DNA from: an uncultured Pirellulaceae bacterium
GTDB taxonomy: Bacteria > Planctomycetota > Planctomycetia > Pirellulales > Pirellulaceae
Direction of reading: 5' to 3'
Assembly: GCA_905480235.1 (NCBI GenBank)
Contig: CAJQPP010000030.1
Location: forward strand, 1 to 64,000
Length of the DNA stretch: 64,000 nt
A program made the translations under genes and the position numbers. The notes beneath the pieces were generated by a model. It worked only from the letters and a program-made list of their open reading frames with translations, was not told the origin of the DNA and did no database searches. Below are positions 45,950-54,900 of the stretch, piece by piece. Positions within the stretch are counted from its first letter, which is position 1. Each line of letters starts with the position of its first letter.

Positions 45950-48547
45950 TCACTCGATCAACCAAACTGCTTCATCGATCTCAACATTCCACTCGAACAG
46001 CGGGCCTGATGGATCGGTGATATAGACGACCTTCGCAATAATGTCGCCATTAAGCGGATTTACAAAGCGACTGATATCCTTGGCGGGTGTGATAATGATC
46101 GACTCGTCCGTATTGGTAACAGGGCGACTGTCGACCAACTCCTTTCCGTTGTCTGACGGCCTAATAAAGTAGACCTGTTGAATCACCGGACCGGAATCGC
46201 CTCCTGTCATGCGCGATTCCAAGCGAAAACTGAGGGCAGTAGGTGTTGTGGTAGGGCTAGTCGCCAACAACATCAAATCAACTTTCTGCTTGGCGGGGTT
46301 GGTGGTTGGGGAAGGCTCGATTTCCCAATACTGATCGTTACTGGCGTGGATACTGCCAAGATTTCCGCTGACGTCGAATCCGTCTAAGAACTTCCGACCC
46401 ATGGGAAGCGTTGGTGAGATCGGTGCAGGGTCGGTAAATAACGCGATGTCGTCGCCATCGCCGGCGACGTAGGTGATCCGCAAATCGATGCCGTTGTAAT
46501 TTCCAACCACAGCACCTTCGGGCAAGTTGTCAAAAATGCCGCTCGCAGCACCGCCGTTATTCACGATTAAAAACGTCTGCTCGTAATCCAAATCGAAACC
46601 ATCTGCCAATGTAACCGACAAGACTCCGTCAATGGTAAAGTCATCAGCGCAAATCATCTGACCAAACTCGCCAATATTAGTGCCACCCAATTCAAAACCC
46701 GTGGTGGTATTGGGGCTATTTATGACAACGTTTGAAAACGTCACTTCGCTGTCGGCTGCAAATGACATCGCACTTGTGCCGCTATTGTCGACGGAGCCGT
46801 TGACAGTAGCGTTGCCACCGTAAAATGACATGGTTCCATCGTTGAACCACCCGGCGGACGCATCAAATAGACCGAATCCTCGAAGCTCCCCAGTCGGTTC
46901 GATGTCAAAACGGTTGCTGACGTCAATACCGCCGCCTGAGTTTGTTGTCACACCAGAGCATTGAAAGGTGACCCCATAAGATTGGGCGTTATTCGATACA
47001 GTGAATGTTCCATCCATCAAGCATGCACCAAAGACAATTACACTGGCATCACTAATTGTGAGGTGCCCATTTTGACTCATCGAAATGTCCGTACCTATGG
47101 ACACCACAGCACCATTATTGATATCAAGAAAACCGTTCCCGGCGAACGGTTGGACCTGCCCAATCCTTAAGTCTGTCGAATTAAGCCATTGTGTTCCCGT
47201 TCCGGAAACCTCAATGACTCCAATCCCACTGCCTCCCCCATTGTCTCGATTAATTGAAGCGGAATTGCTGTTGAGGATTGCTCCAGATTCAATCGAGAGT
47301 GTGCCCATTCCATTGCTTTTATTTGCAACCCAAAGTTCGCCTGTGTTTAAGGTCGTCCCGGAACCGGAAAGGCTGGCAATACCAATTCCGTTGTCCTCGC
47401 TGATGACGGTCTTGGCAGTTGCGTTGACGATCGCCCCTGCCTCAATAGTCAACGTTGCGTCACCTTCCGTCAGACCGCCCGCTGGCGGATTGCCGGTCCC
47501 TTCTCCACCATCACCGGAAACGAACAGTATGACAGTATCTATTTGGGTGCCAGTACCTGAAAATAATGCAGTAGTTGTTCCTAAATTTCCCCCAGACCCC
47601 GTGCCAACATGCTGGCCTCCGCCAAGTTCAATAGTCCTCGAGCTGATTTGCCCACCAGTCGTTACGTTCAATATTGCGTCTGCCCGCCAGCTCGCGTTAA
47701 GGCTACTGCAAGTAACTTTGCCACCATCTTCCACGTTTAACGTACCGTCACCTCTAAATCCCAAATAAAGCCCACGGGAAATTTGGTTGTTTGAACCGTT
47801 GTCCCATTCCGATCCTGCTCCGGTAACGGTAACAGTACCAGTAGACCCTTCAAACATACTCACCCATGCTGTGCTTGAGGCTGGGTCTACCATGACTTTT
47901 GCACCATCCTGAATTAAAAGAGTTGCATCTCCATGTGCTCCAACTTTCATATGGTATGTCTCCCACACCGAATTCTCGCCAGAAACGGTCACTGCCCCAA
48001 CAGTGTTCGCTGCGGGCGCAATATAGCCACGATTTCCCAAAACCATTCCTCCCGAATGAATATTTAGGTTTCCCGCGACATCCATCCCTGTGCCATACGC
48101 ATTAAGAACGCTACCCTGCGCATGAGCGCCATCAACAACTAGCGTCGCGCCACTTTGAACCAGAAGCTCCAAGGAGGTAATCCCCAATCCTCGATTAGTG
48201 AGCTTAGTAATGCTTCCGGACAACCTTAATTGCCCCGCGGAGATTTGGTGTTGAGTGGTATTGTCTTGGTTCGAGAAGGTGACATCGCCGAAGATGACGT
48301 CTAATTCGCCAACCTCAGGCGAACTACTTGCCGTGGTAGCATCCCACCAAACTTCATAGGTGCCAAATCGATTGAACCGAGCCGTGTCAGATGCTCCCGG
48401 TGGGCTTCCGCCTACCCAGTTGGAGCCAATGTGAAAGAAGGGGTTGTTGTTGGTTGTGTTGGACCAATCGACCTGGGCTTCGGCAAACTCCGGAAGGCAA
48501 CAAAAGGTAAAGGTTAAGACAATTCTACAAATTAGATTACGAAGCAT
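45950..48547 (-). CDS. Secreted beta-helix protein with T5SS/PEP-CTERM-type repeats
   Basis: 865 residues. Signal peptide to about residue 24 (IVLTFTFCCLPEFAEA). An N-terminal segment (VDWSNTTNNNPFFHIGSNW) resembles the repeat-protein start of similar exoproteins. From about 90 to 640 the sequence is a long series of V-x-V-S-G-x-G-S-x-W and L-x-I-x-x-G-A-x-V units, as in GTVTVTGAGSEWDNG and DGTLNVEDGGKV, typical of the beta-helix repeats of autotransporter-like and PEP-CTERM-associated proteins. A C-terminal 150-residue domain follows (IEPSPTTNPAKQKVD region). No autotransporter barrel, PEP-CTERM sorting signal or GlyGly motif is visible, so anchoring is unknown. Confidence 0.75.
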   Translation of the reverse strand: MLRNLICRIVLTFTFCCLPEFAEAQVDWSNTTNNNPFFHIGSNWVGGSPPGASDTARFNRFGTYEVWWDATTASSSPEVGELDVIFGDVTFSNQDNTTQHQISAGQLRLSGSITKLTNRGLGITSLELLVQSGATLVVDGAHAQGSVLNAYGTGMDVAGNLNIHSGGMVLGNRGYIAPAANTVGAVTVSGENSVWETYHMKVGAHGDATLLIQDGAKVMVDPASSTAWVSMFEGSTGTVTVTGAGSEWDNGSNNQISRGLYLGFRGDGTLNVEDGGKVTCSSLNASWRADAILNVTTGGQISSRTIELGGGQHVGTGSGGNLGTTTALFSGTGTQIDTVILFVSGDGGEGTGNPPAGGLTEGDATLTIEAGAIVNATAKTVISEDNGIGIASLSGSGTTLNTGELWVANKSNGMGTLSIESGAILNSNSASINRDNGGGSGIGVIEVSGTGTQWLNSTDLRIGQVQPFAGNGFLDINNGAVVSIGTDISMSQNGHLTISDASVIVFGACLMDGTFTVSNNAQSYGVTFQCSGVTTNSGGGIDVSNRFDIEPTGELRGFGLFDASAGWFNDGTMSFYGGNATVNGSVDNSGTSAMSFAADSEVTFSNVVINSPNTTTGFELGGTNIGEFGQMICADDFTIDGVLSVTLADGFDLDYEQTFLIVNNGGAASGIFDNLPEGAVVGNYNGIDLRITYVAGDGDDIALFTDPAPISPTLPMGRKFLDGFDVSGNLGSIHASNDQYWEIEPSPTTNPAKQKVDLMLLATSPTTTPTALSFRLESRMTGGDSGPVIQQVYFIRPSDNGKELVDSRPVTNTDESIIITPAKDISRFVNPLNGDIIAKVVYITDPSGPLFEWNVEIDEAVWLIE

Positions 48548-49089
48548 AGCAAACTCTCAAAATGCGGCTCATTTGGGAATCAATGGCGGTGGAAATCGCA
48601 GCTAGTCAGTTTATGCGATTCCGATTGCGATTACGTGTAAAAATATGGGAACCTAAAATAAAAGCGTCTGCGAAACAAACACGGAGCAGTTCACAGAGAT
48701 GAGCGAGGGCGTCGTTAAAAGTAACGCCAGCGATCTTTACTGATCGTCGCGGTGAAAGTTCGCTCAGTGCTTGCCGAGCCAAAAAGCTATGCAAAAAAAA
48801 AGCCAAGCGACATCATGTCCCGTTAGATAAAACGGCATGACTAGATCTGTCAGCCATAAGAAAAAAGCTTGGGCTTTGTGGCTGAAAGCCCCGCGTGGGT
48901 AAGAACCCTAGAACTCTCGCAATACGGATTGCGTGTCATTTTGCAGAGAAGGATGCCAGACAGGCACTTTGCCGTTAAAGAATGGGAGAGATTCGGCAAT
49001 CGAAGATCAGGACCGGGTTGTGAACCATGCCTCAGTTCCGCGGTCAAGCGAAGCCTCCTTTGATAAAAATCAAACGTTGCTCCTCGCCT
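48548..49089. other. Gene-free interval upstream of the beta-helix gene
   Basis: About 540 bases. It holds the beta-helix gene's promoter near 48550 and a minus-strand terminator at 48861-48891 for the small membrane gene. Short frames in this interval have no convincing protein character. An AT-rich TTTGAT/ATCAAA hairpin near 49058 is weak. Confidence 0.4.
48861..48891 (-). terminator. Rho-independent terminator (minus strand)
   Basis: On the minus strand GGGCTTT / AAAGCCC form a perfect 7-bp stem with a 7-base loop, followed by AAGC and six T's. It lies about 200 bases past the stop of the small membrane protein gene at 49090-49323, so that transcript would have a long 3' untranslated region. 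Confidence 0.7.
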
Positions 49090-49323
49090 CTAGAAATTCC
49101 GTGTCACAACGCGAGTTTGTGCGGGTGGTTCATCGGTCTTCTCAGCGACTTGTTGAAGCAAAGAGTATTTCTTCTCCATATCGCGAAACTTGAACTGCGT
49201 ATCTGGCAGAATCAGCGACTGAGAGTTGGAATTCTTTTCCTCAAGCTGCTTGGAAAACAAAAACAATCCGCCAACGATCAAAAAAATTGTGGCTAAACCC
49301 ACAATGCGATCATATTTGTTCAT
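49090..49323 (-). CDS. Small single-TM membrane protein, unknown function
   Basis: 77 residues from MNKYDRIVGLATIFLIVGGL; an in-frame extension to 49443 lacks protein character. One TM helix (VGLATIFLIVGGLFLF) at the N-terminus is followed by a charged, probably helical tail with Lys/Glu clusters (FRDMEKKYSLLQQVAEK). No motif recognised. Confidence 0.45.
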   Translation of the reverse strand: MNKYDRIVGLATIFLIVGGLFLFSKQLEEKNSNSQSLILPDTQFKFRDMEKKYSLLQQVAEKTDEPPAQTRVVTRNF

Positions 49324-49758
49324 CGGTAGTCGGTCCGTGGTGGGGCTCAGTGTGGTGGGTCTCAATGGTGCGGCGCCAGTGTAATCCAGTCCGGCAAATT
49401 TGGCAAAGCAATTGTCACTTCGCCTCAAATGCTGCTGGAACATCCGGCCTTACGCTCTAATCCGCGTAATTGACTCGTTGCCCGCAGCATTTAGGTTTTC
49501 TGGGCTGCATTTACTCCCTAAAAAATTCATCAGTGGAATAACATACCAAATTACCGCCTGCGAATCGTAACCTAGGAAACCCCGGAGGAATAGGCGAAAA
49601 AATTACGCTGGTGTATTTTTTGTTTTTTATTGCCAGAAAGACAAAAAACCGAGATTTGAGGTCTCAATCTTAGCCATATCTATCGCTGAACAACCTGCTC
49701 AATGCCCGACTCGCCGTGCTTACCCCAAAGGGGCATTCATGTGTCAGGTTTGAAATGA
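49324..49758. other. Gene-free AT-rich interval
   Basis: About 435 bases between two minus-strand genes. Contains T-rich runs (around 49617-49630) and A-rich runs but no convincing hairpin terminator or gene. It probably includes the promoter of the small membrane protein. Confidence 0.35.
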
Positions 49759-50445
49759 TCAGACATACCACAGAGGATCCATACCCCAGCGACTAATGCC
49801 CTCTACCGTAAGGCCCAGGAAAACAGCCTGTGCGACCAATGAGAAGACATTTCGAAACTGCATAAGAGGGAGCATATAGATCCCCAGACAATAATGATGC
49901 ACGTGCAAATATCCACCATCCTCGAGGCCATAACTGACCAAGGCCACCAGACCGGGAACCCCTAACAGCCAAACGCAATAGCTGGGCAGTCGCTTGGCTT
50001 GACGGGCCCAGAACAAATGTGCGGTGAGCAGACCGGACGACAGAGCCGCCACAATTATCAATAACCAGATCCAAATTGGGCTCAACGCACTGAGATCAGA
50101 TGCCTTCAAAGAAAACTGGGCACCAAGGGCATTCGTCCCCAACTCCCAATGCAAGGTTATAAAGAAAGGGAGTACGTAACCAAGGCCGTTCCAACGAAGG
50201 ATATATTTCCATGATCGATTGGATGGAGGCCAGTTAAACCGTGGGCCAATTCCGTACAGGCAGCTTGCCACCAGCATGACCATCCAAAAATCTAAAGCCT
50301 CGTTATTTCCCGATCTTAGCGGAGAGCCACGCCCGCAGAGCACACTCGCGACGTAGAAGAACCCCACCCCAATCAATCCCAACCAAGCAAAAAAGGAAAG
50401 CAGGGGCGAAGGTTGCTCCATTTGAGACGATGCGTCGGGAAGCAT
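49759..50445 (-). CDS. Multi-spanning membrane protein with LHVHHY motif
   Basis: 228 residues, about six or seven TM helices. A later start at MEQPSPLLS is possible. The most distinctive part is near the C-terminus: YLHVHHYCLGIYMLPLMQ, then a helix and VEGISRWGMDPLW. The His cluster on a membrane edge followed by an invariant-looking W-G-M-D-P-L-W suggests a metal site or catalytic centre. I recall similar His/WG motifs in uncharacterised eukaryotic and bacterial membrane proteins but cannot name the family. Probably monocistronic. Confidence 0.6.
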   Translation of the reverse strand: MLPDASSQMEQPSPLLSFFAWLGLIGVGFFYVASVLCGRGSPLRSGNNEALDFWMVMLVASCLYGIGPRFNWPPSNRSWKYILRWNGLGYVLPFFITLHWELGTNALGAQFSLKASDLSALSPIWIWLLIIVAALSSGLLTAHLFWARQAKRLPSYCVWLLGVPGLVALVSYGLEDGGYLHVHHYCLGIYMLPLMQFRNVFSLVAQAVFLGLTVEGISRWGMDPLWYV

Positions 50446-50544
50446 ATTTAAGTCGTTCCCAGGATTTGTGAGACAAATATCGCACGCCTTTTCACCCTCT
50501 CAAGTCATTAACAGGTGAGTTTCCGGGCATTGCATTTACAGGCT

Positions 50545-51633
50545 TTAGCGAGCGTCGTTCGTGCGGTCAGTTATCGAGAACTCGGTTTTCATCTTGATCA
50601 GCTTGATCGATTTCAAATTGACCAACGCTTTGCGCACATCGACGCATTCCACAGCTTGGGTCTTAAACGCCTTGAAGTAGTAAACGGCGTTTTTCGTATC
50701 GGTGACCGATGTCCAAATCGTGTAATCCATGAGAGTCTTGCTGCCCGGTTCCCGAATGGCACCCTTGGGAATATCGAAATTATTCATGATATGAAACGCG
50801 CGAAAGACTCCTTCGCCAGCATGCGCGGAGGGCAATGCGTTATTGGCAAAGGCGGTCGCGCGAACAAAACGCGAAGGCGAGGAGAAATCTCCCGGTAATC
50901 CAAACATTCCCGTCCCTTGCCCAAAGGGTTTCAACTTTTGACGGCCAACCGTCACCGTTTCACGGTTTTCGGCTGATAACCCAATGTACTTTCTGAGATT
51001 CGTAAGCTGCCAATCGTAAGTCGGATTATTGGTAACAGCGTTCACCGTGTTATCGTGAATCGTCAACCCAGCCTGAGTGTACTCAATGACTACCGAAGCA
51101 CCGGTCGCATCGGTCAGAGCATAATGGAGAGGTGCTACACCGTCGATTTCTTTAATGAAGGTACCCACTACCACCTTGCTGGGAAGTGCTTCTTTGATCT
51201 CAGCGATCGTGGCAAATTGACTCAGAAACCAATTCCCCAATTCCTCGCTTGAGATGGCATTCCCTTGGTTGTCCGACGTAAGTGCTGTGAATTTAGCCGG
51301 GCCTCGAAAATAGAACGCTCCAAAATAAAGTCCCTTCTCATTTACCCCATCCACCACAACGGGCCGTCCAAGCGCATTGGCACCCGCGAAACCGTACTTC
51401 GCTTCGTAGGTAAATCCACTTTTCTCAGCATTGCCAGACAGCGTTGTGAATTTTGTACCGGCTGGTACGACCACAACATCCGATTTGATATCAAACCCGA
51501 ATTCCATCGTGCGCCCGACCAGCGTGATGCCATCCAACGTCCGCAAAATAATGCCCGTGCAGGCGTTTAAAGCGGGCGGCACCAACAGTACCAGAGCTAT
51601 CAAAACGACGAAGAGCATTCGGGGCTTACGCAT
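50545..51633 (-). CDS. Choloylglycine hydrolase / penicillin V acylase family (C59) Ntn-hydrolase
   Basis: 362 residues. The signal peptide (MLFVVLIALVLLVPPALNA) runs directly into CTGIIL, and the Cys there is the family's N-terminal nucleophile, exposed by signal cleavage. R in VGRTMEFG, D in PVVVDGVNEKGL, and N in AVTNNPTYDWQLTNLRKY complete the pattern. It hydrolyses amide bonds of bile salts, penicillin V or N-acyl homoserine lactones in other bacteria; here the substrate is unknown. The L-N-A-C sequence is also compatible with a lipobox, but lipidation would block the nucleophile. Exported, probably periplasmic. Confidence 0.88.
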   Translation of the reverse strand: MRKPRMLFVVLIALVLLVPPALNACTGIILRTLDGITLVGRTMEFGFDIKSDVVVVPAGTKFTTLSGNAEKSGFTYEAKYGFAGANALGRPVVVDGVNEKGLYFGAFYFRGPAKFTALTSDNQGNAISSEELGNWFLSQFATIAEIKEALPSKVVVGTFIKEIDGVAPLHYALTDATGASVVIEYTQAGLTIHDNTVNAVTNNPTYDWQLTNLRKYIGLSAENRETVTVGRQKLKPFGQGTGMFGLPGDFSSPSRFVRATAFANNALPSAHAGEGVFRAFHIMNNFDIPKGAIREPGSKTLMDYTIWTSVTDTKNAVYYFKAFKTQAVECVDVRKALVNLKSIKLIKMKTEFSITDRTNDAR

Positions 51634-51941
51634 AAAATCAACCTTAGCGAAGTGAGTTTTGTAACATCAGATTTTGAAAATAGCACCGCGTCAACTTAGG
51701 TCAACTACAAAGCACTGCGACCTTAGATTTTCAATCAAAATTTTACCATCCGAGCTTTTGAAAATAAACGGAAACGAAAACACGCCCATTAAGCAAAAGA
51801 GGCTTTGCCCTGATGCCGAAAAAACAGAAGCGACCTTATGAGGCCCCATGCGACCTTTCGGGTCGCCCACGATTAGTGCCCCGTTAAGTCCGGCGTCTTC
51901 AGGTTTCACACATTGCAAAAAGCAATTGCAAAGATAGGCCG
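51634..51941. other. Gene-free interval between C59 hydrolase and kinase
   Basis: About 308 bases. It contains a GCGACC/GGTCGC hairpin at 51850-51866 with no T-run; this may be a weak terminator-like or RNA structure for the giant kinase transcript that ends at 51942. The promoter of the C59 gene should lie near 51650. Short frames are not protein-like. Confidence 0.35.
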
Positions 51942-54900
51942 TTATTCACTTTCCGTAGTGAATACTTCCATCGTGCGCACCGGACGGAAACCTTTGAATT
52001 GGCGTCGAACATCGGGTTTTTCGCCTGAAAAACCCGCGGATAAGATGAAACTTGGTTTGTGGTAACAACTACCTCCCACTACCAATCTCCTTTCACTCAA
52101 CTGGACTTCACTCACATCGTGGGAATCCACAACGATCTCCGTCATGCCCTCCAGTTCAAACAGAACCTCGTAGCAATGCTCATAGATGTTCCCATGCATA
52201 TCAAACAGACCGTAAGCGTTGGGCATCAACTCACCCACCGGATGCATACGATCTCCTGAATTCATTGAATACCATGCGTATGCTGGTAGCAATTGCTCCC
52301 CGAATCCAAAGTACCTAGGTGTTGTAGTACCCGCTCGGCAAGCAAACTCCCACTCAGCACCGGTCGGCAAACGATATCCTTTTAGCTCTGTAAAATTCTC
52401 TTTGGCCTTCATACCGGGACCGTATTCACCCGTTTCATTGACTTCGTAACACCACTGCGATTTCTCAATGCCCTCCTGTTCACTGAGCCAATTACAATAC
52501 CGGGCGGCTTCAAACCAGGTGACCCCCGTCATCGGCAGATTCTCATCGGTCCCATACATCGTGAGACCTTTCTCATCGGGCCCCACCTCAAGCGGAGGTT
52601 GCAGACCTGATTCAAAAAAAACTCGATATTGCCCGCGAGTAATTTCCTTGGATGCGATGGCGAATTTACGGTCGATCCGGCAAGAATAAAGTGGATTCCT
52701 GAAACCTGGATCTTCTTCCCATTGAGGATGTCCCAAATCAACGACACCCGCCTCCAAAACAGCAAAACCGATTCCCTCGGTATTGATGTACCAGTTTTTC
52801 TGATTTACCCCGACTGCAAAAATTTCCGTGTCCGTCTGCTGCAACTGCTTATCTAACTCGGCCATGGCATCACCCTCGTTCCATTTCCTTAGTAGCCAAT
52901 CGGCTGTCGCGTGCAACCCATGGTCGGTTGCGTTTTTGTAAATATCCAAGAGAGATTTAACAAGACCCTGCTTGACCTCATTTTCAATGGGGAATTGACC
53001 CAAGATTCGTACCAGTGCCCTTTGGATTGAGATATCCGTTTCCACGCCCAAGCGTTCGACAAACGGGCCCGATTGGCAGCCTCGGGGATTTGCAAATTGG
53101 ATAAAGTAATTAGCGGCCGTTGGGTTTTCCGAGTGTTTCAAGTGCTCCCAAATAGAATCTGTCGCACCCAACCGCGCCATCATGACCAACGTGTTCGCTT
53201 TTTGCTTTGCCAAGGTATTCTGACTTTGCTCGTCGTCATTTTCCAATCCAACCTTACTCAAATGCTGCACTCCCAATCCAATCGCATCTTGGGGAAATGA
53301 TTTAATCAAATCGAACATAATTGGAAATTGTTTTTGATCAGCATCTAGCAACAACGAAAATAATTCGCCCGGAGATTCTGAAAGGTATCGGGCCAAAGCA
53401 TCGGTGGCAAAACCGCGGGTTTGCGCATCAAGCGTTTTATCGCGAAAGATCTGGCTTAACGGTTCGACGAGTTCCGCACTAATGGGCTGTAACGAATCGC
53501 ACCAAATCGGAAACTCGGAGGGTCTGCTCTGGACTAAATAACGGGTAATCCAATAACAAAAATCTTGATCCTGCCAGTTGGCATTGGTCGGATCAAAGGA
53601 AGCCAGTGCGCAGACCGCGCGATATCGTTGGGCAGGCTCCTCGCCGTTGAGTGCGACTTGCCAATATTCTTCTAGTAACCCCTGCTTGGCGACACTCGCT
53701 AGATCACGCACGTTAATGAATTTTTCGGCTCTGGCGTTCAACAATTGCTCAGAAAGAACCGGCATCACGGAGACGTCGTCCGGATAGAGTGCCAAAGCGG
53801 TATTTAACTGGGCATTGGATCCTGCTGCCGCATTTTCATAGGCCTGATGTAAATAATCACTGGCCTCCGCTTGATACTTTGGCAAATCTTCCGCCAGAAT
53901 CCTTTGCACCTGGGAAACATCCGCCGCGACCAAACCGTCCACAATCCTCGCCGCCTCTGCTTTCCGCAGATTCCCTTCGTTGATACTCCGCACCGAAACG
54001 AGGCCAATCAGCAGGCCAAAAACAGCAACCGCCATGACACCTATTCGCCCGAGGTGCATGCGCGTTGCCTTGTTCATCATCTGCGACTGCGGCGGCGTCC
54101 ATTGCTTGCGCTCCGTCAAAGCCTTAATCCCCAACCACTCTTGAGTGGAAGGCAGATAACGATTTTGCTGATTGCCGCTCCACAACTCCGTAAGTTCCTC
54201 CAGTTTGAGTTCCGCGCGGCCCTTGCGAGTCTCTCTTTGCTTACGTTCCAACCATTTTCGCAACACGTGCACCAGATAGTCATGGGACAGTTGGTAATGA
54301 GCTGATTGGGTTGACGTTTTGTCTCCCTCGATCCGGCTTTCACCTGCGACCATTTCGGTGGGAGTGATTAACCGTAAGTCAGAGTCCAGTAGGCGTATCA
54401 AATTACTAAATTGCACGGGTTGATTTTGGTAACCCGAAAGTTCACGTAGCTCTTGGCTTGATTTCATCCGCCCCTTAATATCAATTCCCGAATTCGGTAA
54501 CAACGCTTTGAGCACGCGTTGGGCCGCCTCTCGATGAAAGCGATGCTCGGGATTGGCATTTCGGGAATCGAACGTCTCGTGCATAAATGCTTCACCAACG
54601 CCAGTAATTCCGCCTACTTCTTTAAGAGATTCGATCGTCCATTCGCGATTTCGAAACATCTCTGCAAACAACGCCAATCGCACGCACACAACCGTATTAT
54701 CTTGCATCAGCCCATCGATGGCTCGATCCAGGAAGCGGACTTGCGAACTGGACAGATCCGCGGTGTTCTCCGGCAATTTTCCAAAAGCACGTCCAAACAA
54801 TTTCAGTACACGCCGAGCATGATCGCGGTCGAACAGATCCACTAAAGCAATATTTTCACCGGGCACCAGATTGATATCCAATGCCATCATTAAACGACTG

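Noticed and set aside
47085-47768. 227-residue plus-strand frame inside the beta-helix gene
   Set aside because: Pro/Ser-rich antisense of a Gly/Thr-rich repeat protein; typical shadow.
48606-48806. 66-residue minus-strand frame upstream of the beta-helix gene
   Set aside because: Low-complexity end, no ribosome-binding site and no motif; probably chance.
51850-51866. GCGACC/GGTCGC hairpin as a terminator of the giant kinase
   Set aside because: No T-run on either strand; kept only as a note in the interval entry.
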